Shown here: positions 16,757 through 25,731 of the stretch, one piece after another
Layout of the letters: each line of letters opens with the position of its first letter
Position numbering within the stretch: position 1 is the stretch's first letter
From: an uncultured Saprospiraceae bacterium
GTDB lineage: Bacteria; Bacteroidota; Bacteroidia; Chitinophagales; Saprospiraceae
Length of the DNA stretch: 30,178 bases
Reading direction: 5' to 3'
Assembly (NCBI GenBank): GCA_938039305.1
Contig: CALHUZ010000217.1
Span: 1 to 30,178 of the forward strand
Position numbers and translations under genes: made by a program
Notes under the pieces: generated by a model
The model's database searches: none
Told to the model about the DNA's origin: nothing
What the model saw: only the letters and a program-made list of their open reading frames with translations

Positions 16757-17266
16757 CTATATAAAAACCAACAATAACGTTAATAGGATACCTGCCAATG
16801 TAAAATACATGCCCTTCCTAAAGACGGAAGAACTTGGAATAAACATCCAAAATGAGGATATCACAAAAAACAGAAGTGACAATCCAAAGAATATATTTAG
16901 AAAATAAAGAGGATCTGCAGATGTAGATTTATGGAGATGCGTCATCTTATCCATGACATATGGAAGTTCTTTTTTAGTGATTACCGCTTCACCAGTTTGA
17001 GTATTGTAAGTCCCTTCTTTAAAATACATAATGCCTCCCTCGGCACGGTCGACTTTAAGTTTCTTGTTCTTTAATTTTGCACCTAAGTCAGCTTGGGCAA
17101 CATTAGGTCCTATGTTCTGCTCCACTACTATTTCTTTCTTTAGAAAGTCCGTATTTCTAAATATCATAACTATCCCACTCACGGCATACATAGCCATGAT
17201 ACCTGCCAAGAAAAACCCAAGGTATCTATGTACCTCTCTCATCCATGTTCCAACTTCTCTACCCAT
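16757..17266 (-). CDS. PepSY-associated transmembrane protein
   Basis: 169 aa. The opening EVHRYLGFFLAGIMAMYAVSG (about 11-31) is the typical first helix of PepSY-associated membrane proteins, with a His that in relatives may contribute to haem or metal sites. A periplasmic section of about 75 residues contains GGIMYFKEGTYNTQTGEAV, a half-PepSY-like strand pattern, and MTHLHKS. Two or three helices close the protein (about 117-137 and 148-168). Larger relatives sit with iron uptake genes; none is seen here, so the role is open. Confidence 0.75.
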   Translation of the reverse strand: MGREVGTWMREVHRYLGFFLAGIMAMYAVSGIVMIFRNTDFLKKEIVVEQNIGPNVAQADLGAKLKNKKLKVDRAEGGIMYFKEGTYNTQTGEAVITKKELPYVMDKMTHLHKSTSADPLYFLNIFFGLSLLFFVISSFWMFIPSSSVFRKGMYFTLAGILLTLLLVFI

Positions 17267-17328
17267 ATCTCAGATTTTAAATTTGTCAGTATTTTTTTTG
17301 TCAGCTGCAAAGTAGTCACTGTTTGAGC

Positions 17329-17360
17329 CAAATGTAAATCACATTCTTCAAACGACTCAA
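17329..17360 (-). promoter_or_regulatory. Probable promoter of the PepSY-type gene
   Basis: Minus-strand TACATTTG (17329-17336) matches TAnnTTTG exactly and is the same octamer as in the rpsT promoter. TTG at 17358-17360 lies 21 bp upstream. The start codon is about 63 bp downstream. Confidence 0.5.
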
Positions 17361-17403
17361 TTATTCGCATAAACTGTCTCAACATGTCAAGCAATATATT
17401 TTA

Positions 17404-17446
17404 AAATAAAAAAGCCCTTGCTCTCTTTCAAGAACAAAGGCTTTTT
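17404..17446 (-). terminator. Rho-independent terminator of the leu-ilv operon
   Basis: Inverted repeat of AAAAGCCCTTG (17410-17420) with CAAAGGCTTTT (17435-17445), one mismatch, followed on the minus strand by a T-rich run (TTTTTTATTTT). It begins about 25 bp after the ilvC stop. Confidence 0.8.
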
Positions 17447-17471
17447 ATGTCAGTAGTCTTTCGACTATATG

Positions 17472-18521
17472 TTACTTATTATTCTGTGGTCTTAGACTTC
17501 TCACAGTTTTTCCTGCTCTCCACATTTCAGAATCTTTCAATTCTGCAAGTTCAGCCTCAAGCTTTACCCTGTAGTCATCTTTACTATTGCTATCGATAGA
17601 AAGTTGTGCTTCATTACCTGTTGCAACACTATCATAAAGCTCTTCGAAAACCGGTCTTGTCGCATCTCTAAACTTCTTCCACCAATCAAGAGCTCCTCTT
17701 TGTGCCGTAGTAGAACAGTTAGCATACATCCAGTCCATACCATTCTCTGCAATCAATGGATACAATGACTCTGTAGCTTCTTCTACAGTCTCATTAAATG
17801 CCTCAGATGGACTATGTCCTCTACTTCTTAGTAAGTCATACTGAGCAGCGAACAAGCCTTGGATGGCTCCCATCAAAGTACCACGCTCTCCTGTAAGATC
17901 ACTGTATACTTCTTTCTTAAAGTCAGTCTCAAACAAATATCCTGATCCGATACCGATACCCAATGCAATGACTCTGTCATGCGCATTACCTGTAGCATCT
18001 TGGAAAATCGCATAACTTGAGTTAAGACCTTTTCCAGCAACGAACAATCTTCTAAGACTTGTTCCACTACCTTTTGGTGCAGCCAAGATCACATCAATAT
18101 CATCTGGTGGTACAATACCTGTACGCTCTTTGAATGTAATACCAAAGCCATGAGAAAAATACAACGCCTTACCTTTTGTTAAGTATGGCTTGATCGTAGG
18201 CCAAACTGCTATCTGAGCTGCATCTGACAAAAGATACATGATCGTAGTCGCCTTGTCAGCCGCTTCCTCGATAGAGAATAAAGTCTCGCCAGGAACAAAA
18301 CCATCATCAATAGCCTTCTGATATGAAGGAGATGGACTACGCTGTCCTATGATGACTTTGAAGCCATTGTCTCTTAGATTGAGTGCTTGGCCTGGGCCTT
18401 GCACGCCATATCCGATGATTGCAATTGTCTCGTCTTTTAAGACTTCTCTTGCTTTTTCAAGAGGAAATTCTTCCCTCAAGACTACATTTTCTTCAGTACC
18501 TCCGAAATTTAACTTTGCCAT
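17472..18521 (-). CDS. ilvC: Ketol-acid reductoisomerase
   Basis: 349 aa, slightly longer than the usual class I enzyme (about 330). It converts 2-acetolactate or 2-aceto-2-hydroxybutyrate to the dihydroxy acid with NAD(P)H and Mg2+. The Rossmann loop reads IIGYGVQGPGQALNLRDNG (residues 35-53), with GQRSPSPS (59-66) in the cofactor-specificity loop; Arg and Ser there suggest NADPH. The metal-binding part has DLTGERGTLMGAIQGLF, and CSTTAQRGALDWW follows. It is the last gene of the operon, 42 bp after ilvN and just before the terminator. Confidence 0.96.
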   Translation of the reverse strand: MAKLNFGGTEENVVLREEFPLEKAREVLKDETIAIIGYGVQGPGQALNLRDNGFKVIIGQRSPSPSYQKAIDDGFVPGETLFSIEEAADKATTIMYLLSDAAQIAVWPTIKPYLTKGKALYFSHGFGITFKERTGIVPPDDIDVILAAPKGSGTSLRRLFVAGKGLNSSYAIFQDATGNAHDRVIALGIGIGSGYLFETDFKKEVYSDLTGERGTLMGAIQGLFAAQYDLLRSRGHSPSEAFNETVEEATESLYPLIAENGMDWMYANCSTTAQRGALDWWKKFRDATRPVFEELYDSVATGNEAQLSIDSNSKDDYRVKLEAELAELKDSEMWRAGKTVRSLRPQNNK

Positions 18522-18563
18522 GATTATGATTAATTATTCTAATTTGAATTCTAATTATTATTT

Positions 18564-19100
18564 CTAATTTTCTTCTGTTATTTCTTCAAGCGACTTTAAA
18601 TATTTGTTCAATCGCTCCATTGGCTTGACGACCGCGATTCTTCCCGATCTTACAAACTCATAAATACCTATTTTTCTAAAATCCGCTAACAGCGCTTCCG
18701 TTGCTTCCTTGTGTCCGGTCTTTTCCACTACTACGTATTCTGACTCAATGCTCAAAATTCTAGCATTATGCTTTCTGATTAGACTCTCGACATTGTCAGA
18801 ATTGTACATGGCTTCAGATGGCACTTTGTAGAGTGCTATCTCTTGATGTACTATCTCGTCGTCTCTATAATAGAAAGCCTTAAGTACATCGACTTGCTTA
18901 TCTATCTGAGCAACAACCTTAGTCATAATCTCTTCAGAGATCTCAAGTACTATTGTAAATCTGTGTATCCCCTCTAAAGAAGATTGAGATACTGTAAGCG
19001 TCTCTATGTTGATCTTTCGTCTAGTGATCAATCCTACTATCCGTGCTAGTAGACCAGATCTATTCTCGCTAAATACCGTAAGTGTAAAAGTCTCTAACAT
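18564..19100 (-). CDS. ilvN: Acetolactate synthase small (regulatory) subunit
   Basis: 178 aa. An N-terminal ACT domain at about 3-78 (TVFSENRSGLLARIVGLITRR, then INIETLTVS) is the usual valine-binding regulatory module. The second domain (about 85-165) has the YKVP and LADFRKIGIYEFVRSGRIAV stretch of the family. It stimulates and feedback-regulates the IlvB catalytic subunit. It starts 4 bp after ilvB, fitting coupled translation of a heteromeric enzyme. Confidence 0.95.
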   Translation of the reverse strand: MLETFTLTVFSENRSGLLARIVGLITRRKINIETLTVSQSSLEGIHRFTIVLEISEEIMTKVVAQIDKQVDVLKAFYYRDDEIVHQEIALYKVPSEAMYNSDNVESLIRKHNARILSIESEYVVVEKTGHKEATEALLADFRKIGIYEFVRSGRIAVVKPMERLNKYLKSLEEITEEN

Positions 19101-19104
19101 AGTT

Positions 19105-20844
19105 TTATTCTAATACGATCTCATCGACCGCCTTTCCTGAGGCAATCATAGGAAATACATTTTCTTCTTTTTGCACCATGACGTGTAGCAAGAAAGGACC
19201 ATCATGGGCTAACATTTCGCTTACAGCTTCATCTATCTCAGAAGCATCTGTTACTTTCCTACCTGTCACTCCAAAGCCATCCGCGATTTTTATGAAATCA
19301 GGATTAACTAACTCCACAGAACTGTAACGTCTTTCAAAAAACAACTCTTGCCATTGCCTCACCATTCCGAGGTGCTCGTTATCCAAAAGTAGAATCTTGA
19401 CAGCTACATTATGCTGACTACAGACACCCATCTCTTGAAGTGTCATTTGAAATCCACCATCACCTACAATTGCAATAACTTCTAATTCCGGCTTTGCAAA
19501 TTTTGCACCTATCGCCGCTGGAAGTCCATATCCCATCGTTCCTGCACCACCTGACGAAACCCAAAGGTCTCTACCAAGATACTCATAGTATCTCGCTGCT
19601 GCCATCTGGTGTTGTCCTACATCTGTTGCTACAATCGCTTGGCCATGCGTCTGTCTTGATACCTCACGTATCACACGACCCATAGTTAGATTGCCTTTTT
19701 TATTTTGCTTAAGATCTCTTTTGATGACCTTATTATATTCTTTCCTATCGCAATCTCTGAACCCCTTAAGCCACGTTGGTCTATTCTTTTTCTTGACCAG
19801 CGGCAGAAGTTTAGTCAGTGCATCTTTTGCATCTGCATGAAATGGAAGATCAACTTTTACATTCTTATTGAACTCCGCCTGATCTATTTCTATGTGTATT
19901 TTCTTTGCTTGTGTTGCGTAAGCATCTAGTCTTCCCGTCACTCTATCGTCAAATCTCATTCCTATAGCGATGAGCAAGTCACACTCATTAGTTTTCATGT
20001 TCGGCCCATAGTTACCATGCATACCTAACATCCCAACATAAAGATTGTGGTCAGTTGGGATCGTTGATAATCCATGAATCGTACATCCCACTGGGATTCC
20101 AGTCTTCTCTACAAATTCTAAAAATATATCCTGAGCCTCCGCAATATGAATACCGTGACCCGCTAATATGAAAGGCTTTTTAGCCTTGTTTATCATCTTG
20201 GCAGCTTCTTCTAAATCAGTCTTCTTGACCTTTGGCTTAGGATGATAAGATCTAATCTTTGGCTTTGCTGCAGGTTTATAATTTACTTCTGCTAACTGTG
20301 CATCCTTTGTGATATCTATAAGTACAGGTCCGGGTCTTCCAGAGTTGGCTATATAGAATGCCTTTGCAAAGACATCTGCTATCTCGTCAGCTTTTGTGAT
20401 CTGATAATTCCATTTTGTGATCGAAGTAGTACATCCGATGACATCTATTTCTTGAAAAGCATCACTTCCGAATACATGACTGAAGACTTGTCCAGTGATA
20501 CAGACCAAAGGCGTGCTATCCATTAGTGCATCTCCAAGTCCAGTAAACAAGTTAGTCGCCCCGGGACCACTAGTAGCTATCGCAACACCAGTCTTGCGAG
20601 TGACTCTTGCAAATCCCTGAGCAGCGTGGATCGCTCCTTGCTCATGTCTTGTGAGTATATGCTTGATCTTATCTTGATAATCATACAGCGCATCATACAC
20701 AGGCATAATCGCACCGCCAGGGTATCCAAACATCAGATCTACATCGTGAGCAATCAGTGACTCTAGCACAGCCGCTGCACCGTTCATCTTCTTTGCTCTA
20801 ACGGCTTTCTTCCTTGTAGAATTCACTTTGGTCTTACCCATCAA
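19105..20844 (-). CDS. ilvB: Acetolactate synthase large (catalytic) subunit
   Basis: 579 aa. A ThDP and FAD enzyme that makes acetolactate from pyruvate. Motifs are the catalytic Glu68 in TRHEQGAIHAAQGFAR, ATSGPGATNLFTG (90-102), the ThDP segment VSSGGAGTMGYGLPAAIG (429-446) and the Mg/ThDP motif GDGGFQMTLQE (461-471) with DNEHLGMVRQ (488-497). The N-terminus starts with a basic stretch of about 19 residues before MNGAAAVLESL, so the Met20 codon is an alternative start. It sits between ilvD (18 bp) and ilvN (4 bp). Confidence 0.97.
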   Translation of the reverse strand: MMGKTKVNSTRKKAVRAKKMNGAAAVLESLIAHDVDLMFGYPGGAIMPVYDALYDYQDKIKHILTRHEQGAIHAAQGFARVTRKTGVAIATSGPGATNLFTGLGDALMDSTPLVCITGQVFSHVFGSDAFQEIDVIGCTTSITKWNYQITKADEIADVFAKAFYIANSGRPGPVLIDITKDAQLAEVNYKPAAKPKIRSYHPKPKVKKTDLEEAAKMINKAKKPFILAGHGIHIAEAQDIFLEFVEKTGIPVGCTIHGLSTIPTDHNLYVGMLGMHGNYGPNMKTNECDLLIAIGMRFDDRVTGRLDAYATQAKKIHIEIDQAEFNKNVKVDLPFHADAKDALTKLLPLVKKKNRPTWLKGFRDCDRKEYNKVIKRDLKQNKKGNLTMGRVIREVSRQTHGQAIVATDVGQHQMAAARYYEYLGRDLWVSSGGAGTMGYGLPAAIGAKFAKPELEVIAIVGDGGFQMTLQEMGVCSQHNVAVKILLLDNEHLGMVRQWQELFFERRYSSVELVNPDFIKIADGFGVTGRKVTDASEIDEAVSEMLAHDGPFLLHVMVQKEENVFPMIASGKAVDEIVLE

Positions 20845-20862
20845 TTTCTCTTTTCTATATAT

Positions 20863-22536
20863 CTAAGACATTTCATCTGTCACACACCCCTCACTTGCTG
20901 AGGAAACAGTATGTCTATATTTCTTCAAAATTCCAGTCACTGGTCTGTCCGGTCTTACCCAAGCAGCTTTGCGACTTTCAAGCTCCTCATCTGACAATGA
21001 TACGATGAGACTATCCGTCTCTGCATCAATCGTGATCACATCTCCATCTTGTACTATGCCTAATGCTCCTCCGTCATATGCCTCTGGTGTGATATGTCCT
21101 ACGACAAATCCATGGGTACCGCCCGAAAATCTTCCATCAGTAATCAGTGCAACTTCCTTGCCTAATCCAGCCCCCATTATAAGTGAAGTCGGCTTCAGCA
21201 TCTCAGGCATACCTGGGCCTCCTTTAGGACCACAATATCTAATGACAAGCACATCTCCTTTTTCTATCTTCTGCTCGAGGATAGCAGTATTACATTCATC
21301 TTCGCTATCGAACACTCGCGCTTTCCCTGAAAACCTTAATCCTTCCTTACCTGTGATCTTTGCTACGGAACCACCTGAGGCCAAATTGCCATAAAGGATT
21401 CTCAAATGCCCAGATGCTTTAATAGGATTAGAAACACTATGTACAACATCTTGATTATCTTTTAAAGGTGCTACTTCGGCAAGATTTTCGGCGATTGTTT
21501 TTCCAGTCACTGTCATACAATCTCCATGAAGCAATCCTTCTGCAAGCATCATCTTCATCACTCCAGGCACTCCACCTACCATGTGCAGGTCTTCCATCAC
21601 AAACTGTCCACTTGGCTTCAAGTCGGCTAAGAATGGAGTACTATCACTTATTTTATGAAAGTCGTCAATTGTTAATGCGACATCTGCTGCCTTCGCCATA
21701 GCGATCAAGTGCATCACAGCATTAGTTGATCCACCTAAAACTGTGATCAGTCTAATCGCATTCTCAAATGACTTATAAGTCATGATGTCTCTTGGCTTGA
21801 TGTCCTTCTCAAGCAAGTTCTTGATGGCCTTACCGATACGCTCACACTCATCTTCCTTCTCACTACTCACTGCAGGATTAGAAGCATTGTGCGGTAGACA
21901 CATCCCAAGTGCTTCGATCGCCGAAGCCATTGTGTTAGCCGTATACATACCACCACAAGCACCTGCCGCTGGGCAAGCTTTATGCTTAATGGCACTAAAT
22001 TCTTCTTCTGTTATTTGACCATTCACCCTCTGTCCTAATGCCTCAAAAGCAGATACGATATCTAACTTTTTACCATCATGATACCCTGGCTTTATTGTGC
22101 CTCCATATACTAGAATCCCTGGTCTATTCAGTCTACCAAGCGCCATCATAGCACCAGGCATATTCTTATCACATCCTACTACTGCTACAACTCCATCATA
22201 CCACTGAGCAGAAACAACAGTTTCAATAGAATCCGCTATGATATCTCTTGAGGGCAAAGAATATTTCATTCCTTCTGTACCCATTGAGATCCCATCACTC
22301 ACTCCGATCGTGTGAAATATAAGCCCGATCAACTCTTCCTTATTGACTCCTACTTTGATACGAGACGCCAATCCATTAAGGTGCATGTTGCATGGATTGC
22401 CTTCCCAGCCTGTACTTACGATTCCTACTTGAGGTTTCTTTAAATCGTTGTCATCAAGTCCGATGGCATGCAACATGGCCTGAGCAGCGGGTTGAGATTC
22501 ATTCTGAGTGACTTCCTTACTATACTTATTCAACAT
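20863..22536 (-). CDS. ilvD: Dihydroxy-acid dehydratase
   Basis: 557 aa, standard length. It dehydrates 2,3-dihydroxy-isovalerate or -methylvalerate to the 2-oxo acid using an iron-sulphur cluster. The three cluster cysteines are visible: Cys49 (GNPCNMH), Cys122 (VVGCDKNMPGAMMA) and Cys194 (CPAAGACGGMYTANTM). GGSTNAVMHL and GRFSGGTHGFVVGHITPEA are also present. It follows leuB by 31 bp and precedes ilvB by 18 bp. Confidence 0.97.
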   Translation of the reverse strand: MLNKYSKEVTQNESQPAAQAMLHAIGLDDNDLKKPQVGIVSTGWEGNPCNMHLNGLASRIKVGVNKEELIGLIFHTIGVSDGISMGTEGMKYSLPSRDIIADSIETVVSAQWYDGVVAVVGCDKNMPGAMMALGRLNRPGILVYGGTIKPGYHDGKKLDIVSAFEALGQRVNGQITEEEFSAIKHKACPAAGACGGMYTANTMASAIEALGMCLPHNASNPAVSSEKEDECERIGKAIKNLLEKDIKPRDIMTYKSFENAIRLITVLGGSTNAVMHLIAMAKAADVALTIDDFHKISDSTPFLADLKPSGQFVMEDLHMVGGVPGVMKMMLAEGLLHGDCMTVTGKTIAENLAEVAPLKDNQDVVHSVSNPIKASGHLRILYGNLASGGSVAKITGKEGLRFSGKARVFDSEDECNTAILEQKIEKGDVLVIRYCGPKGGPGMPEMLKPTSLIMGAGLGKEVALITDGRFSGGTHGFVVGHITPEAYDGGALGIVQDGDVITIDAETDSLIVSLSDEELESRKAAWVRPDRPVTGILKKYRHTVSSASEGCVTDEMS

Positions 22537-22567
22537 GGTTTCTACATCGTCTGTTAATCAACAAAGT

Positions 22568-23677
22568 CTAAATGATACTATGACTTCCTTCCTGAACACT
22601 CTTTATATTGATCTCATCGCCAGATATAATAGACTCAACGATATCTCCAAACTGGCTACAACTATAGCTCACTTCTGGATTTAAATCTGGTGTCATGATG
22701 CTCTTCTCCATACATGTACCTATGGCATCATAGATATCTCTCGCCTCTTGGTGCAATTCTAAATGATCAAACATCATAGCTACAGAAAGAATCATAGCTG
22801 TAGGATTGGCTATATCCTTTCCTGCTCCTTCTGGATAAGAACCATGTACTGGCTCAAATAAACATCTTGAATCTCCTATCGAAGCAGATGGCAACAATCC
22901 TAAAGATCCACCGATCACACTTGCCTCATCAGATATTATATCTCCAAATAAATTTGCCGTAACCATGACATCAAATCTCTTTGGATTCAAGATCAATTGC
23001 ATAGCAGCATTATCTACATACAAATATGTGAGCTCAACTTCTGGATATTCTTTAGCTACTTTATCTACTGTCTCTCTCCAGAATCTTGAAGACTCAAGTA
23101 CATTTGCTTTATCTATAAGACAAAGTTCTTTGCGTCTAGTCATTGCAACTTTGAATGCTGCATGAGCAATGCGTTCTATCTCATAGTCATGATAAGTCAT
23201 GGTATCATATGCCATGGTGTTCTCATCATTTCTACCATTCTCTCCAAAGTAGATTCCTCCAGTTAGCTCTCTAAAGATTACAAAATCAGCTCCCTGGATT
23301 CTCTCATTCTTTATTGGCGAAAGACCTACTAACTTATCGTAAGCTTTGACTGGTCTGATATTAGCGTATAACCCAAGAGCCTTTCTCAATCCTAAAAGAC
23401 CTTGCTCTGGCCTTACCTTCATCGTTGGGTCAGCATACTTAGGCGTTCCTATAGCTCCAAGCAATACTGCATCCGCATCAAGTGCTACCTCAAGTGTTTC
23501 TTGTGGAAGCGGGTTTCCAGTTTTATCAATGGCGCAACCACCGATGATCGCTTCTGTTAATTGGAAGTTATGTCCGTACTTGTCTTCTATGGCTTTTAGT
23601 GCTTTGATGCCTTGAGCCATCACTTCAGGGCCTATTCCATCACCTGCTAAAACTGCTATTTTTTTACTAACTCCCAT
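22568..23677 (-). CDS. leuB: 3-isopropylmalate dehydrogenase
   Basis: 369 aa. The NAD-dependent oxidative decarboxylase of leucine synthesis. Markers are AGDGIGPEVMAQGIKAL at the N-terminus, the RPEQGLLGLRKALGLYANIRPVK substrate arginine segment, ELTGGIYFG, the YLYVDNAAMQLI metal-site strand and DIISDEASVIGGSLGLLPSAS. Start MGVSKKIAVLAGDG lies 2 bp from the leuD stop, so the two are tightly coupled. Confidence 0.97.
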   Translation of the reverse strand: MGVSKKIAVLAGDGIGPEVMAQGIKALKAIEDKYGHNFQLTEAIIGGCAIDKTGNPLPQETLEVALDADAVLLGAIGTPKYADPTMKVRPEQGLLGLRKALGLYANIRPVKAYDKLVGLSPIKNERIQGADFVIFRELTGGIYFGENGRNDENTMAYDTMTYHDYEIERIAHAAFKVAMTRRKELCLIDKANVLESSRFWRETVDKVAKEYPEVELTYLYVDNAAMQLILNPKRFDVMVTANLFGDIISDEASVIGGSLGLLPSASIGDSRCLFEPVHGSYPEGAGKDIANPTAMILSVAMMFDHLELHQEARDIYDAIGTCMEKSIMTPDLNPEVSYSCSQFGDIVESIISGDEINIKSVQEGSHSII

Positions 23678-23679
23678 TC

Positions 23680-24273
23680 TTAAAATATCACTTGTTGTTT
23701 TTCAAATTGCTCAATCTCACTTTCTAATGAAAGCAGAAAATCAAGATCATCGTAACCGTTCTGCATACACATCTTCTTGTATGTATCTATCTCATAATTG
23801 AATACTTGATCCGTCCCCACTATCCTAAAGGACTGCGTTGGCAATTCAACCTCAAATTGTACATCAGGATTAGCTTCAATAGCTTTAAAAATAATATCCA
23901 TTTCCTCAGGCTTCAATTGCACAGGAAGCAGTCCATTATTCAAAGAGTTCCCTTTGAATATATCTGCAAAGAAACTGGATACTACCACTCTAATTCCAAA
24001 ATCATAAATCGCCCAAGCTGCATGCTCTCGACTTGAGCCACAACCAAAGTTTTCTCCTGCAACTAAGATACTCCCTGAGTATCTAGGATTATTGAGAATA
24101 AAATCCTGAATAGGCTGGTCAGCTTTATCATATCTCCAATCTCTAAACAAGTTGTCACCAAACCCTTCTCTCGTTGTCGCTTTTAGAAAACGTGCAGGTA
24201 TGATCTGATCTGTATCTATATGCTCTATCGGCAATGGAATGCCTGTAGAAATTACTTTTTCAAATTTTTCCAT
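23680..24273 (-). CDS. leuD: 3-isopropylmalate dehydratase small subunit
   Basis: 197 aa, typical length. It forms the swivelling domain of isopropylmalate isomerase together with LeuC. The family signature GENFGCGSSREHAAWAIYDFGI and the following SSFFADIFKGNSLNNGLLPV are intact, as is the DTDQIIPARFLK segment near the N-terminus. Only 2 bp separate it from leuC upstream and from leuB downstream. Confidence 0.96.
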   Translation of the reverse strand: MEKFEKVISTGIPLPIEHIDTDQIIPARFLKATTREGFGDNLFRDWRYDKADQPIQDFILNNPRYSGSILVAGENFGCGSSREHAAWAIYDFGIRVVVSSFFADIFKGNSLNNGLLPVQLKPEEMDIIFKAIEANPDVQFEVELPTQSFRIVGTDQVFNYEIDTYKKMCMQNGYDDLDFLLSLESEIEQFEKQQVIF

Positions 24274-24275
24274 AA

Positions 24276-25640
24276 TTATAATTCGCTTCTTACATCTACA
24301 ATCTTCCCTTTAATCGCCGCTGCTGCTGCCATCAATGGACTTGCCAAAATCGTCCTTGCTCCTGGGCCTTGTCTTCCTTCGAAGTTTCTATTAGATGTAC
24401 TTACACAATATTCCCCGGCAGGGATCTTATCTTCATTCATACCTAAACATGCAGAACAGCCAGGCTCTCTAAGTTGAAATCCAGCTGCCGCAAATATCTT
24501 ATCTAATCCTTCTTCCTTTGCTTGTTTTTCAACTTGCTTAGATCCAGGAATAATCATCACTTCTACATTGTCAGACTTGCTCTTCCCTTTTACAAAATCA
24601 GCTATAAGCCTAAGATCTTCGATACGTCCATTAGTACAACTACCTATAAAGACATGTTGTATCTCTTTGCCCATCAATGAATCTCCATTATTGAGTCCCA
24701 TATACGCCAATGGCTTCGCATCTGCAGAAGCTGGTATATGATCTGTAACCTTCATACCCATACCTGGATTAGTACCGTAGGTTAGCATCGGCTCGATATC
24801 TCCTGCATCAAAATGATACTCTACATCAAACTTTGCATCTTCATCTGTATGAAGTGTTGACCAAAAATTTTCTGCTGCTGCAAGTTCACTCTGCTCTCCT
24901 GACCACTTTGACTTTACATAGTCTATTGTAGTTTCATCAGGTGCTATCAATCCACCTCTTGCACCCATCTCAATGCTCATATTGCAGACTGTCATTCTTG
25001 CTTCCATCGAAAGGTCGGTGATAGCGTTACCAGCATATTCTACAAAGTGACCTGTAGCTCCTCCTGTATCTAACTTAGATATGATATAGAGGATTATGTC
25101 TTTAGATAGCACTCCTTTTTGCAATTGACCATCTATAGTGATACGCATGTTCTTTGGCTTCTTAAGCACAAGACACTGAGACGCTAATACTTGCTCAACT
25201 TGTGACGTACCGATACCAAATGCTATAGCTCCAAAAGCTCCATGTGTACTCGTATGACTATCTCCACATACGATAGTCATTCCTGGCTTAGTATATCCAA
25301 GCTCAGGCCCTATCACGTGTACGATACCTTGGTATTGATGTCCAAGACCAAAAAGCTGTACACCAAACTCTTCACAATTATCAGTTAGCTTTTTGACTTG
25401 CTTTCTACTTAGTGGTTCTTTTATAGGAAGGTGTTGATCCCATGTTGGAACATTATGATCCGCTGTAGCTAGGTTCTTGTTCAACCTAAAAACTTTTCTA
25501 TCTCTTTTTCTCAATCCATCAAATGCTTGAGGACTTGTCACTTCGTGCAAAAATTGCTGATCTATATAAATCACTTCAGCACCTTCAACTTCATGAACCT
25601 TGTGTGCTTCCCAGATTTTATCTACAAGTGTTTTTCCCAT
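24276..25640 (-). CDS. leuC: 3-isopropylmalate dehydratase large subunit
   Basis: 454 aa. Aconitase-family subunit carrying the [4Fe-4S] cluster; it isomerises 2- to 3-isopropylmalate. Cluster ligands are Cys335 (IGSCTNGR), Cys395 and Cys398 (PGCSACLGMN). CGDSHTSTHGAFGAIAFGIG (125-144) and NRNFEGRQGPGARTILASP (418-436) are family markers. It is separated from leuA by 91 bp with no terminator and continues directly into leuD. Confidence 0.97.
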   Translation of the reverse strand: MGKTLVDKIWEAHKVHEVEGAEVIYIDQQFLHEVTSPQAFDGLRKRDRKVFRLNKNLATADHNVPTWDQHLPIKEPLSRKQVKKLTDNCEEFGVQLFGLGHQYQGIVHVIGPELGYTKPGMTIVCGDSHTSTHGAFGAIAFGIGTSQVEQVLASQCLVLKKPKNMRITIDGQLQKGVLSKDIILYIISKLDTGGATGHFVEYAGNAITDLSMEARMTVCNMSIEMGARGGLIAPDETTIDYVKSKWSGEQSELAAAENFWSTLHTDEDAKFDVEYHFDAGDIEPMLTYGTNPGMGMKVTDHIPASADAKPLAYMGLNNGDSLMGKEIQHVFIGSCTNGRIEDLRLIADFVKGKSKSDNVEVMIIPGSKQVEKQAKEEGLDKIFAAAGFQLREPGCSACLGMNEDKIPAGEYCVSTSNRNFEGRQGPGARTILASPLMAAAAAIKGKIVDVRSEL

Positions 25641-25731
25641 CTATTCTTTATTCTTCAATATTTCTTATTGCAAAAATGCCCACAAATAACTTTGCAGGCC
25701 TATAATCTATCTTTTTTTATTGTCGTCTTAT